Source: Phoronis australis (lineage: Eukaryota; Phoronida; Phoronidae). From it: 57,208 bases of DNA. The notes under the pieces were generated by a model. The model ran no database searches, had not been told where the DNA came from, and worked only from the letters and a program-made list of their open reading frames with translations. This document shows positions 23,775-35,630 of the stretch, in pieces (within the stretch, counting starts at the first letter, position 1; the number at the start of each line of letters is the position of its first letter). Where the stretch lies: NCBI GenBank assembly GCA_002633005.1, contig NMRA01000390.1, positions 1 to 57,208 on the forward strand, given 5' to 3'. The position numbers and the translations under genes were made by a program.

Positions 23775-24576
23775 GTCACGACAATTCGCGACAACCAAAG
23801 AAATTGCCGGGCTACCGTAACGGTGAGCCACAGAAGTTACGATTATTTCATGGCAGTGGGCGGGGGGAGGGGTGTTGGTGTGGGCAGAAAAGTCTCGCGT
23901 CAATATTTTTGTATGATAGCCAAGTACTGCGGGTTCACCTTGTCAGGAACACAAACTTGCCCCCTTCTCTGGAATCATTCGGATGATGGCTGCGGACCCG
24001 CGCTGCATGGAACAGTGGACCCTATAGCCCTGGCTTGTCCCCCGGAAAATAATTCGCCGCAGGTCAAACAGGATAGTTCACTCAACACTGAATCCATATA
24101 CGATACAGACACTATTTGACATGGGCGGCGCAGCACTGAAAAAGTGGGGGGCGGAGCTACAGACCCCCCTTTAGCTCCCTATGGTGCGCTACCTGTTTGA
24201 CGCTCTTGTATAATTCACGATTTCACCAGAAATGCCAATGTCTTTACCACTGCAAACGAACAATATAGTTATGATCATTTACGAAAAACACAGAAAATCA
24301 TTAAAATAGTAATTCTGCAATCACTGAAATGTTATTCCACAGACATGGGACATTTAGACTGAGGTTGAGATCGGGGCTGAGAATTACCTATTGACGATCC
24401 GATATTTTTGTTTGCTTGTAGATAGGCAGTTGTTTTTGTCAAATGAGAGTATATATTAATTTTATAGAGCTGTATTCACGATGGAATTTTTGATCGACTG
24501 TTGAGTATGTGAAACAGTTATCACTACACGGTACTGATATTCATGATGTCAACTAACTTGATTTTATCAGCTTTAT

Positions 24577-24658
24577 TTTTATCTAAACATCATTCAACAA
24601 AGAATGGACTCACCGGAGACGGCCCAAGAGTTGTTATCTCTGCGGCGAAAGATGNGAC
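24577..24658 (+). repeat. dispersed repeat copy 1 (truncated)
   Basis: It begins TCTAAACATCATTCAACAAA and contains ATGGACTCACCGGAGACGGC. It is nearly identical to 24729-24866 and 57004-57136 but breaks off after GCGGCGAAAGATG. Confidence 0.8.
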
Positions 24659-24728
24659 GTTTTTCAATTGTTGTCAACGTGATTCAGCTTAATAAAGTGA
24701 TACCTAATTATTTATTGTCGCTTTTAAT

Positions 24729-24866
24729 TATCTAAACATCATTCAACAAAGAATGGACTCACCGGAGACGGCCCAAGAGTTGTTATCTCTGCGGCGAAAG
24801 ATGTTAAAGTTGAGTCCCGATGAGTTGCCAGCAGTCACTGGTACGGTGCGCGGCTTTAGACAGAAC
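24729..24866 (+). repeat. dispersed repeat copy 2, with a short conserved peptide frame
   Basis: This is the full unit of the family. Its frame starts MDSPETAQELLSLRRKMLKL and continues SPDELPAVTGTVRG. The same reading frame is largely kept in the 57-kb copy. It may be an exon-like piece of a transposon or a captured gene fragment; the function is unknown. Confidence 0.7.
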
Positions 24867-25404
24867 ACATGTTTATTCCCGGACTAACAGTACAGGTCTT
24901 CGTTCTTAAACAACTTGAGGCTGCTGTTACGCGATCATCTGATATTCAAGTTTTTAGCCCCGTCGGTGCTCCTTAATTATGCTCTTGAGTATTTGGAAAT
25001 TGTCTAAACCCCTGTGAACACACCACACTTTTTTGTATACGACTTTTCGTAAGCTAAAAAAGGTGTGTGTAAGCAGATGTTCCAACAAAAATTTTTGCTG
25101 GTGGCGTGACTCATACCCAGATGTGCACTATATGGTTTCACGAAACTTATGTACCAAGTTCATGTGACGAAATCGAGAAGGGTTTTTGATTATCTTAAGA
25201 AAAACTCCAGAGACATGTTAAGTGCCAGAAACTTACCAGGATGTATGGAAATTGTACTATTTGGCTACAAAAACAAAAAATATCTTACACGGGAGGGGAA
25301 ACCCCCCTTACGACCTCCCCTGCTCGGCGCCACGCGCCTAGGATTCTACCTTGGCGGGAATCCTAAAACCCCCTTGCTGAAAACGTAGATCCGCCACTGC
25401 ATTA

Positions 25405-26275
25405 AACCTTTATTCAGGTTTTATGGTTTTCATGTCCCAAAAAGAAAATAAAAACACAGAGCCTGGATGCTTTCAAGCCCTTTGTTTAGATATGGTCTAA
25501 TAATAAACAGTAATTACTCTCCCTACGTGATCTAGTAAATACAGGTACTCTATTGATGAATAGCCCGCCCTCTAGTGAGACCGGGATGTGGATGGAACCA
25601 GTGGGGCAGTCCACGTGACATTCGAAAAATTCAACAGATTTTTCCAAATTGGTTCTTATCTCGTTTAAAGGTGATGTTTACAGCATCGTCACATTTAATA
25701 AAGAATGCAGATAATACATATCGTTTGTTTGTAATATTATTCAGTACATGATGAATTATTTTAAGTATGCTAGGAGCGGCAGACTATAATACCGGGAGAC
25801 AAGTGTACAGTCTGCAGGATGAGCTGATAAAGGTGCTGATGATACGGAGTGGACATCAACGCTAAGTAACAAATTGTATTGTAGAGGAGGCAAATCTGCG
25901 CCTTTATTTAGAGGGCCAGGCTTCGTTGCTAAGTTACACGAAGTCAAGATGACCAATCACGATTCAGGGTAGATCGGTTTATATCTGTTTCTTAGAAGTT
26001 ACAAATCTAAGCCATTTCGTTTGTATAGTGGAATTGCCTGAGAACAGTGGAAAAAAAACAACTGTGTAGACTTAACCTTTTCCAAAATATGAAAAGTAAA
26101 TTTTCACCAAAAACTGATAGTCAATTGGAAACAAGGGGTTGTGTTCATTATAATGTCTCTGAATGATACTAAAATGATTGAAATTGGGTATACACCTTGT
26201 TGCCACTGCCAGAGGAGAGGTTACTGCTTTTAAAATTATACTTAGGATTTGCCCGTTAGTTCTTGGACCATTCAC
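25405..26275. other. 3' region of the DNase-like gene, last exon not found
   Basis: The family's terminal SDHYPVEV-type exon should lie downstream of 26276 on the minus strand. I searched by eye for its codons in both orientations and saw none here. Confidence 0.4.
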
Positions 26276-29200
26276 CTCGTCATAGGACAGACCATACTCT
26301 TCGTCAAAACGGAAGACACGGACGCTTGAAGGATGTATGTTGTCGTTTAAGTGGTGCCCAGTTGCCACAAATCTACAAAAAAAAACAGAGCATGACATTG
26401 ACACTTAGACAATTACGTTCTATGCAAAAAAATCAGTTTAGTTCCACAATTTGTGTTAGGTATAAATTTACACGTTAGGTGACATTCACTAATAACTAAA
26501 TATGTTTTTCTTTTTACCTATCGTACGCACAGTCGGTATTTCCCGAAACAGTTGTGTCTGCATCATCGTCTATTAACCAGTGAAAACCTTCGTCTGTTTT
26601 AAGACCGATGTGTTTCCAGTCAGATGATCCAACGTAGGAGCAGTCGGCATTCAGGTCTCCCAGAATCATAATGTCTTCCATGCGCCATATTTGTTTTGTG
26701 GTGTCATGTACGTCCACGAGGTGGTCGATTTCTGCGACGGCATCTGACGGTTTAACGTGAATGGCGACCAACGCTACATCGGAGACCACTAAAGAACATG
26801 TAACGAGTTGGACAGTGGAATGTGTGGTAAAAAGTAGCAAGGCCAAATTTACGTAATATTTTCTATAACTTTTAGACAAAAAGTGGAGTGCCACTCAATG
26901 ATATTCTCGTTTTCCCAGCCGTGTATACCTCGTTAACAGTCTTTCAGTCAAAAATGCAGATTTGAAAACCAGTGACGCTTGTAATGCACTCTAGTTAATT
27001 TATGGAATGGTTGGAGTTTGATCCCCACTGTAACTGAGTAAAGCAATCAAGATCGTTGTATTAGACAAATTTCCGGCCCTCAAACCTACGTTTGTTCATA
27101 TAGTTTAGGACCGTATTTTTGCCGCGGACAATGCACAGACACAGGTTCGAAAAACAAAAATAAACCCGAGTTGGGTAGGGCTTGAATCAACAAGTCTGTG
27201 TACTTAGACGAATGTATGAAAAGCTATAGATTTTGACTGACTCAGCAAAATATAGATTTTATGAAAGTAGAAGGCGCGCAAAATTGGATTTTGCCTTATA
27301 TCGATTTGACATTTGTAAGATCACGTGAGCGTATCTTTTTAACAAGATTTTGTAAAAAAGAAAGGCACTTTGATAGAAATCCCATGGCATTGACAACATG
27401 ACCAAATTTCATCTAATACAAATGTTCAAGATAAACTCTCAAAAATTTTGTAAACAGTTTTCTTAATTTTTGTTCCATTTTAGTTTGATTTTTCATCCTG
27501 TGTTTGATAGCCCCTCATAGAAAGTGGAGCATTTTGAGAATACCTCCTACCGGAATTTTGGAGAACAATGCATAAATATAGATTATACCACGATATTAGG
27601 CTCAAATGGCAGATACAACCGTGTAATAACCCATAAAGTTGTCTCACTAGTCGAGATAACATTTTGGCGGGAAACCGAGGCCGGATTCGAACCAGAGCCT
27701 CAAGAGTTTCGAGTCGCCGACTTTACCACTACACCACTCAGCAGCTGACGTCATCGAACTTGAAAATACAATACTTAAATGAGCACGCGCAACAATCGCA
27801 TGTTCAGCGAAGGTCATTGCACCGACGTTTATACGCTATGAAAAATAAGACGCATAATTTGCATAAAAACGATATCGCCATGTAAATATAGATTATTACA
27901 TGGCGAAGTCGTTATCCCCCGTTATCTAGAGTCCGAGTGGATTTTGGAGAATTATCGCCCGAGGGGCGTTAGCCCCGAGGGTGATAACTCTCCAAAATCC
28001 TCGAGAGCTCTAGATAAGGGGGATAACGGCTGAGAACATGTAATAATCTATTTATACCACATACTAAACGAGAAACATTGCAATGAATGGATTTACCTTT
28101 TCTGACTCTCCACGGCTTTGTAACTACTTTCTATGTCAGAGGCCCCGGCGAGGTCGGAGGTCGTGACCTTTTAAGAAAAGCCGAGCTATTTTTGTCAAAT
28201 AGTGCTTTTACTCAAAACCAATTGAAAAATCAAAACAAAATAGAAATAAAATGAATCTAGCAACAATTATAGCTTACTACACAATTTATCACGCTAAGCT
28301 TCGACCGGGAAAATATCGTATGCTAAAGTAGGTTACCACATGTAACTGACTATAATGCTCAAGTCAAAGGATCCCGACGACACGATACCCGCATTCAAAT
28401 TGGATATCGGTGATTTACAAGTGAGAGAACACGAGAGAAAAATTTCACTGAATTAAAATATAGTTTTCATGGAAATTATGCGCCTTATTTTTCATAGTGT
28501 ATAAATGTCGGTGCAATGCCCTTTGCTGTACATGCGATTGTTGAGCGTGCTCATTATATTAAGTATTATATTTTCACGTATGATGACGTCAGCCGCTGAG
28601 TGGGGCAGTGGTGAAGTCGGTGACTCGAAACTTTTGAGGCCCGGGTTCGAATCCGGCCTCGGTTTCCCGCCAAAATGATATCTCACCAGTCAGATAATTT
28701 TATGGGTTATGACACGGTTGTATCTGCCATTCGAGGCTAATATTGTGGTATAATATGTTTTATACCACAATATTAGCGTCAAATGGCAGATACAACCGTG
28801 TAATAACCCATAAAGTTATCTCACTAGTGAGATAACGATTTGGCGGGAAACCGAGGACGGAGTCGAACCCGGGACCCTGGCATTGCTGGTCGCCGATTTT
28901 ACCACTACACCATGTAGCAACGGACGTCATCAAGAGTGAAAATACAATACTTAAATGAGCACGCGCAATAATCGCATGTTCATTAAACCGCATTGTACTG
29001 CATTCATACGCTACAAAAAATAAGACACATAATTTCCATAAAAATGATATCTTAATTCAGTGAAATTTTTCTCTCATGTCCTCTTACTAGTAAATCACCG
29101 ATCTCCAGTTTGAATGCGGGTATCGTGTAGTCACGATCTTTGACTTGAGAATTATATTCAGTTACCAGTGGTAACCTACTTTAGCAGACGATAATTTCCC

Positions 29201-32200
29201 GGTCGAAGCTTAGCGTGAAAAAAAAACGTGTTTTAAGCTATAATAGTTGGTAAACCTTAATTTATAAATTCAGTTTATTTCTTTTATATTTAAGTTTTCA
29301 ATTGGTTTTGAGTAAAAGCATTATTTAATAAAAATAGCCCGGCTTTTCTTAAAATGTCACGACCTCCCACCCCGAGCCTCTGACATAGAAAGTAGTTACA
29401 AAGCCGTGGAGAGTCAGTAAAGGTAAATCGATTCATTGCAATGTTTCTCGTTTAGTATGCGGTATAAATAGATTATTACATGTTCTCAACCGTTATCCCC
29501 CTTATCTAGAGCCCTCGTGGATTTTGGAGAAATCTCCAAAATCCACTCGGGCTCTAGAGAACGGGGGATGACGATTTCGCCATGTAATGATCTATATGTA
29601 TCTGACAGTTTCGTGTTAATCCTGTCCGTCATTTCTAAGATGTGATGTTCATAGGTTTGCCAGATTTGGAAATTTTTATGGTCTTTCATGACCTGAACAC
29701 TCAGACGTTGACCTAATTGTAATGTTGGTTGATTTTTGGATGAAACAACAATCACGTGGTTTTACTGCGTCACTACCGGTGTATTCGAAGGATTGGGGGA
29801 GATTGAAGGCAATGCATCTTGACAGAGTTACAATAGCGCAAGTATACTGAAAGGTGTTTGTGCCTCATTCGAAACTAAGCAACAGTTATTTCTTTATTCA
29901 CGGCAGCAAGAATAAAGATTAGTGAAAAAAAAACTAAATGTGCTCACTCTAGACGATAGACGAAATTTTCTTCACCAGTCCGTGTAATCTTACCATTGTA
30001 AGGAAGATGGAATCGTACAACGTAAGGTTCTCTCTCGAACGTATCCTCGCCTTCACTCTCGTCACCATCGTCATATTCATACGTGTCTTGAACTCTGATT
30101 CCAGAACTCGCTCTGAGGAACAATGGTACCGTGTCAAAGATGTGTAAGGGGGTTGCATAGTTATGGTGGACATCCCTGTTATGCTGGACACCACTGTTAT
30201 GGTGGACAATACTGCTGTGGTGGACACCACTGTTATGCTGCACACCACTGTTATGGTGGACACCACTGTTATATGTTGGACACCACTGCTATATGGTAGA
30301 CACCACTGTTATGTGTTGGACACCACTGTTATGGTGGACACCACTGTTATATGTTGGACACCACTGTTATATGGTAGACACCACTGTTATGTGTTGGACA
30401 CCACTGTTATGTGTTGGACACCACTGTTGTGGTGGACACCACTGTTATGGTGGACACCACTGTCAGTTATATGGTGGACACCACTGCTATGGTAGACATC
30501 ACTACCGATATACATATAGGCTAGAGGCCCACTTGATGTTTCGGGAACGAATAGCGAGTGTAGAATTGCACGGATGAGTTAAACATGCTAAATAAAACAA
30601 GAAAATTAGGAGACTCTTGCAATACATTCTTGTCTGGAGGCACCATCTCAGAGCCAAATTACAAGACAAAGTAATGTAGTGAAGTTAAACCTAGGTCCAA
30701 AATAGTATCGTCCTAAACAGGTAGTGCTGCTGTTAGGTAGAATTTTTTTCCACGAGAAGCGACATCTGCCGGAATATGGTCTTTCCTTATTACCTCCTCC
30801 GCGAGTAGTCCATATTTCAGCCCATATAGCCGTCTCACGACAAGAATTTTCCAAAATACGTTAATTTAGGAGTCTCAAGTCAAATATCAAAACGACAATC
30901 AGATATGGCATATTTCGAACTTAACGAAATAGGCACCCGTTTGCTAAAAGCGTACCAAACCCGGTTTTGCCCTATTAACAGACATTAAAAACAACCTTCC
31001 TATCCAGTTCTCTGAAACAAAGCAATGAACTATAACCCTCGACAACCCTCAAACGTTTTGAGGAAAATTTGAAAACTCCTCTCAAAGTCTGCTAAACGGG
31101 CAAGCGAATTACACAGCAACTCTGGAAAAGGGCAACCCTATCGTATTTGTGAAATAGAGGGCATGCATTCTTAGTTAACTCCTGCTTTTGTCTTTCAACA
31201 TTGACACCAATGATGCATTAACAGGTGACAGAACGAGGATTGGTTAAAATCATCAAAACAAGATTTAGTATCCTTTTAAGATGACAATGATCTAGTCCGT
31301 CAACTCACGGCTCAACCAATAGATGACGCTTCTGTCTCACAGATAGCAATTAGTAATTATGCAAGACCCTAGAAAAATGTCCAAATTTGGCCAACTTCGG
31401 AGCATCACAATAAAAGGCGATCGGATTCATATGAAACTCTCAAATACTATGTTTTACAAACTGCCATTCTAAACATTGTTAGGAACTGTTTGTAAAATGT
31501 TCCACTTTTACATGTGTGGTTATCAAAGTATAGGATTTTTATGATTTTCATAAAAAACTCAAAAGTCGAAGAAAACGATAACGAAATGACAGTTTGGAAA
31601 AGTGTCAGGGTGGTTTGAGATTTCATCTTGAATATTTATATAAAACAAAGTTTGGTCATGTTATTGGTACCGATTGCTATCAATACATGTATATATTTCT
31701 TTCTTTGCTAAATTTTACTAGAAAGACATAATCACGTGACCCAATTAATGATCAAGTTTCACAGGCTTTCTACCTGTAGAAAATATATAATTTTACTTAG
31801 TTAAAATCTATAGTTTTGCACAAAATCTTAAAATGAAGCTCATTGACGTGTTGATCGATTCAGTTTGGACAGCTATAAAACAGGTATACGTCAGAGACAT
31901 TGCTTGAAGTATTTCATGCATCTCATTAAGTGAAAACTGCAGATAACAAATCTTCCAAAAGTATTCATAATTTTTTAATTTAGTGGGAAAATTAGCTGCG
32001 AGTGTGTACCCACGAACGGTCATACATGACCTGGTGTGTCATGAAAATGAGGTCAAATGAATATTGCCGAGAACAGGTGCTAAAACTGAGTTTTGCCTGA
32101 GATGCTGCGAGTGTCTGGTTGTACGTTTACTCTGAGCCAGTATCGAATTGTAATGAATAGTAATACTTAGCTGATGAATGTTCTTCATGAAAAGAAAGCA

Positions 32201-33058
32201 TTTCAAAACTAACAAATAGCTTAGCTCTAACTTTCTGAATTAAGAGTGCGCATGTCAACGTAACAGTGATTCTCCACTTTTTTGTACATAAAGGCTAACT
32301 GTAAAACAATGCATTTAAAACGTCCAAGAAGTGAGCTTTTAGACTTCTTGCTGTTATAAAATTGGTCTTAACTTGTACCTTATTCATACAAGAAATGATT
32401 TCTGGGTTTACAAAGAACTGGCAATTCGTGATGGAGACAACGGTCTCAAGTAACAGCATCACGACGAGATGATGTCGACAAGTCTCAAGTAACAGCAACA
32501 TGGCACTGCTTTCCAAGACGTCACGTGATTAGGGAACAATTTGAGACCATTTTCATAACAGTTAGTGCTCTAAATCATATTTTTTCCGTGGTAGAAGGCG
32601 AATTTATATGCCATTTAGTATTGAAAAATACGCATGACGTTAGAAAAAAAGGAAATTAGTGGACATAGAATTACATCCATTTTAAGATAAGGTGATTGAA
32701 AAATGCTTACAATTGATCAGCACGTGACAGATTAGGTGAAGCAGAGGACAGTTTTACAGCTTAAGTTCCACCTGAGCAGATTTTCGGTGGGCTAATATTC
32801 GTCAAAATATTGAACTCAATTTTTGTGTATACTAAAACGCTCACCTGTAGATGAAGGCATACTGTTCCTTATAAGACGTCCTGCCCACCCTGCTACCCAT
32901 GGTTAATTCGTACCTGTCGTCGTTTGCGACAGTTCTGTAAGGTGAAACATAGCACGTATTGCTTTAAACCAAGTCTGAACTTTAACAGTGCGAATAATTT
33001 TCAAAGAAAAATCGGCATGAGTAGTCACAGCAAAACCGACATAGTTGGCTATGATTAA

Positions 33059-33100
<42 letters not shown>

Positions 33101-34507
33101 GAGGGATGTATTGTATACTTGAGCAGGTACAGATCTGGTGTAAAGATGAAAATCTGTTATCAATTAGGTCATTAAGCAATGTGGCACACCAAAAAATTGC
33201 ATAAGATATCTGTGCACGGAATAAATGTATTACAATATTAATATATAAATTAATAACGTTACCTCTGATCAGAATTCACTTCGTCTACTAGCTCTCGAAT
33301 GGCGGTTTCAGTGGAATCTCGAATTTCTTGAATAAGTAGTATGTCATATCGCCGCACAATCTCAAATATACCACATGAACAAAACATGAGATAACTATAC
33401 AGTACACTGCAAATGTATTCACATTTCAAACCAAAATTTACAGAACTCCCAAAACATCCGGACAGAAGCCTTTAAATGAAAAATAACCGTAGTTATAACT
33501 CTGCTAAAGAAGAACACAATAGTATTGTCCAAGGTACAAGACAAAGCTATGAAGGAAGTCACGTACAGTGAGGTAAAGGTCGAATTCAATAACTGTCTCT
33601 TGGCGAGAAAATCCAGCCAAAATCACGTGTCTCGCGTAACATCGCAAGAACTTGCTTTCACGGCGAGACACTAGCGCTACCGAACTCTATACAGGCTGTA
33701 CCATTCCATTTCAATCTCATAATGATTAAACCAAGTAGAAATCCACAGTTAATGTTGTGTTAGGACCATTGACAAGTCCATGTATTAAAACAAATATCAG
33801 CAAAACCATAAGTTTTGACTCAGTACAGCTGTATTAGTAAAAATATCTAAACTTAGAAAACCTGTAGAGTTTGATTTTTTACTTTTTATCAATCGTCAGT
33901 TGATTCATGTGATCCGCCTTTTCAATACATTTTAGTAAAAAATAAAAGTACATTGATAGCATAACAGAACATGACAAAATTTCGCTTCATAAAAATGTTC
34001 AAGACGAAATCTCAAAAACAGTATGAAAGTCTTTTTAATATCACTTCGTTTTCGTTTTATCCAGCTTTTGATTTTTTCCATTGAAATCATAAAAGTCCGA
34101 TTTCCTGATAGACCGTTATCAAACTTGGAATATTTTGAAAACAAATCCTATTAGCGTTTTGGAGCACAGTGACTAAAGCAAAGTATCTCAAAGTTTCATA
34201 CGAATCCGAACAACCATTTCTGAGATATGATGTTGCGAAGTTGGCCAAATTTGGAATTTTTTCTAGAATCCTAGATAGGCTTAACCTCAGATCAAAATAA
34301 TGCAACAAGTTCAATGTTGGAATGACGAAAATAAAATTACTATAATGATTTTACACTCACATCAACAAGAACTTCGACAACTTCTGGCTTTGACATTTTC
34401 GAGCGTCCAAACCATTTCACATTGAACGCTCCTATCTTCGTGCTTGACGAAACAGCAGTAAACGAGAAAACGAATAGCCAACACAGAGTGGACCAAACAA
34501 GCTTCAT
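26276..34507 (-). CDS. DNase I-family secreted endonuclease (last exon not found)
   Basis: Exons 34507-34361, 33360-33263, 32934-32845, 30112-29994, 26788-26518 and 26372-26276 join in phase with GT/AG junctions, giving 274 residues. The protein starts with a signal peptide (MKLVWSTLCWLFVFSFTAVS). The mature part has IGAFNVKWFG, KMS, RYDILLIQEIRDS, RTSYKEQYAFIYR, DTFEREPYVVRF, IHVKPSDAVAEIDHL, DIMILGDLNADCSYV and DCAYDR, in the order of vertebrate DNase I. Catalytic or metal residues visible are Glu61, His162, Asp196, Asn198 and Asp241. The essential disulfide pair is Cys201-Cys238. The second DNase I cysteine pair near residue 130 is replaced by an acidic stretch (DDGDESEGED). The last visible exon ends at EEYGLSYDE, just before the exon that carries the second catalytic His in the family. 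It would cut extracellular or ingested DNA. Confidence 0.88.
26789..27583. other. DNase-like intron, unique part
   Basis: Stop-rich DNA with no repeat recognised. Confidence 0.4.
27673..27745 (-). repeat. tRNA-like block (pol III A and B boxes), left arm
   Basis: On the minus strand it reads GCTGAGTGGTGTAGTGGTAA (A-box region) and later GGTTCGAATCCGGCCTCGG (B box GGTTCGAATCC). A weak acceptor pairing CTGAG/CTCGG is possible. It lies in a repeat arm and does not make a convincing cloverleaf, so I do not call a functional tRNA. Confidence 0.7.
27885..28057. repeat. palindromic block of the foldback element
   Basis: It starts ATAGATTATTACATGG and ends CATGTAATAATCTAT. Internal inverse pairs include GTTATCCCCCGTTATCTAGA with TCTAGATAAGGGGGATAAC, and a central CCCGAGGGGCGTTAGCCCCGAGGG. 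Copies are at 29460-29596 (inverted), 44966-45044 (partial) and 45189-45360. Confidence 0.8.
28591..28663 (+). repeat. tRNA-like block, right arm
   Basis: GCCGCTGAGTGGGGCAGTGG and CCCGGGTTCGAATCCGGCC. The B box is perfect; the A box has CAGTGG in place of TAGTGG. Confidence 0.7.
28761..29596. mobile_element. second foldback copy in opposite orientation, truncated
   Basis: It starts TATACCACAATATTAGCGTC eight bases after the first copy ends. It then runs as the inverse of that copy: tRNA-like block (28850-28921, minus), body (about 29040-29459) and palindromic block (29460-29596). It then stops without the other arm. Together the two copies form an inverted repeat of about 840 bp per arm centred near 28756. 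Confidence 0.75.
28850..28921 (-). repeat. tRNA-like block of the second foldback copy
   Basis: On the minus strand the A box TGGTGTAGTGGTAAAATC and the B box GGGTTCGACTCC are kept. It is preceded by the perfect palindrome TTATCTCACTAGTGAGATAA. Confidence 0.65.
30161..30500 (+). repeat. minisatellite of about 18-21 bp, next to DNase-like exon 4
   Basis: The unit TTATGGTGGACACCACTG, with variants GTGTTGGACACCACTG and ATATGGTAGACACC, occurs about 18 times. Each unit contains the small inverted repeat GGTG-GA-CACC. The array begins about 50 bp upstream (in gene direction) of the exon 4 acceptor. ORFs reported through it on either strand are by-products of the repeat. Confidence 0.9.
30501..32844. 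other. DNase-like intron 3, nothing recognised
   Basis: The only notable pattern is a short duplication, GTCTCAAGTAACAGCA, near 32442 and 32482. The rest is AT-rich and stop-rich. Confidence 0.4.
33063..33098 (+). repeat. (TG)n microsatellite
   Basis: About 18 TG units in the intron between DNase-like exons 2 and 3. Confidence 0.95.
33361..34360. other. DNase-like intron 1, nothing recognised
   Basis: AT-rich DNA with short ORFs that show no domains. Confidence 0.4.
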
Positions 34508-34554
34508 TGTTCTCGTTTGATAGTCTTCAGCACTGGCAATGTGTCACCGACTTC

Positions 34555-34568
34555 TAGCTATATAAATG
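34555..34568 (-). promoter_or_regulatory. TATA-like element of the DNase-like gene
   Basis: On the minus strand CATTTATATAGC lies about 50-60 bases upstream of the ATG at 34507, a suitable place for a TATA box with a short 5' UTR. No other promoter element is evident. Confidence 0.35.
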
Positions 34569-34839
34569 TATATGTCTTTAGCAGGCGTGGTGATATCACT
34601 TCATATCAAGATAACGGAGCTTTATAAGTAAGTTCTCCTAACTTAAATAACCTCTTGAATACGCCGTAATTGCAACTTAGAGTAGTATATCAAAATCTCC
34701 AGCTGAAAACTTTCACACGTATGTAAACCACGATGCATTAGTCGAACGGAATATATCTTAGAGATGCATTGATGTAATTTTACATCACATCACAAAGAAA
34801 TTATCAAAGAAAATCGGTGTCTAGGCAAATTTCTTAATG

Positions 34840-35630
34840 TCAATACTCTTAAGACACTTAGCCATTCTATTATTCAGCCACATATTGATTATTGTTTACA
34901 GGTTTGGGGGGCATACCAGTGACACACTTGTCAGCAAAGTCCAAGTAATCCAAAATAGAGCCGCCAGGGCTATCCTGGAACTAGAATTAGGGACACCAGG
35001 GTCGATGACTTGTATTCCAAGCTGGAATTTATGAAAGTGAAACAAAGAAATAAATATCTCTCTGCCTGTTGTATGTACAGATGTATCAATGGTTTGGCTC
35101 CAGCATATCTCAGCCGAAAATTCAATAGCAGTCAAGCTGTATATTCTACACGTTCTTCTGTTGCTGGAAATGTGTCTTTAAAAAAAATGAAACCGAGACC
35201 GGCAGGAGATCTTTTATCTATGCTGCTGCTACAATATGGAATTCTCTTAACCCAGAAATTAAACGGTCCGATTCAATTGATATTTTCAAACGTAATATTA
35301 AAAAGTGGCTGTAGTTTACCTAACCTTTTTTACCCTACCTGTCTCAATCATGTCATTCTTTCCATTATCGTAAATACTCTCACTGTAATCTCTTTATTTC
35401 TTTCATCTCTCTTAGTATATTTTCACCATTTTTCGTCATTTAATTTTTGTGTAATTCTCAACCTGTTTTAATTGTATCTTTTATGCATACTTAAATGTTG
35501 TTTTATTACTTAATTGTATTATATTACTATTTTTGTTGTACAGGGCCCTCTTGGAAAGCAGTGCTATCACTGAAGAGGCCACCCTCATTTTAAATATCAC
35601 CATAAATAAAATAAATAAAATAAAAATAAA
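34840..35630 (+). mobile_element. 5'-truncated CR1/Jockey-like LINE 3' end
   Basis: Reverse-transcriptase C-terminal motifs appear with one frameshift: QPHIDYCLQVWGAY, then VQVIQNRAARAIL, then KQRNKYLSACCMYRCINGLA and PAYLSRKF. The usual WNSL-type ending is displaced. About 300 bases of A/T-rich 3' UTR follow, ending in an ATAAA-type tail (CATAAATAAAATAAATAAAA). It is inactive and lies upstream of the DNase-like gene. Confidence 0.75.

Larger units (their letters stand above)
22987..25399. mobile_element. inverted-repeat DNA transposon containing an assembly gap
   Basis: The left end CAGTGGCGGATCTACG (22987-23002) is the exact inverse complement of the right end CGTAGATCCGCCACTG (25384-25399). 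Outside the ends, CATTA is present on both sides (22982-22986 and 25400-25404), a probable 5-bp duplication. G-rich runs follow the left end and C-rich runs precede the right end. No transposase is visible; the interior includes the gap and two copies of a dispersed repeat. The element is probably non-autonomous and lies between the DNase-like and FBXO16-like genes. Confidence 0.7.
27584..28752. mobile_element. foldback element with tRNA-like promoters in both long inverted repeats
   Basis: The left end TATACCACGATATTAGGCTC and the right end GAGGCTAATATTGTGGTATA are inverse complements. The arms stay similar for roughly 290 bases each (about 27584-27880 and 28460-28752). Each arm holds a tRNA-like block and the box TTATCTCACTAGTGAGATAA or a decayed form of it. 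Between the arms are a palindromic block (27885-28057) and a body of about 400 bp. There is no coding capacity. It lies in the intron between DNase-like exons 4 and 5. Confidence 0.75.

Noticed and set aside
22955-24119. Long ORFs of 270-384 codons on both strands
   Set aside because: They read through the 746-base N run; only a few real codons remain at each end.
27673-28921. Functional tRNA genes
   Set aside because: A and B boxes are good, but the blocks sit in repeated inverted arms and the stems are poor; treated as tRNA-derived repeats.
30163-30577. ORFs rich in repeated VDTTV or GHHC units
   Set aside because: They are translations of the minisatellite and appear in several frames on both strands.
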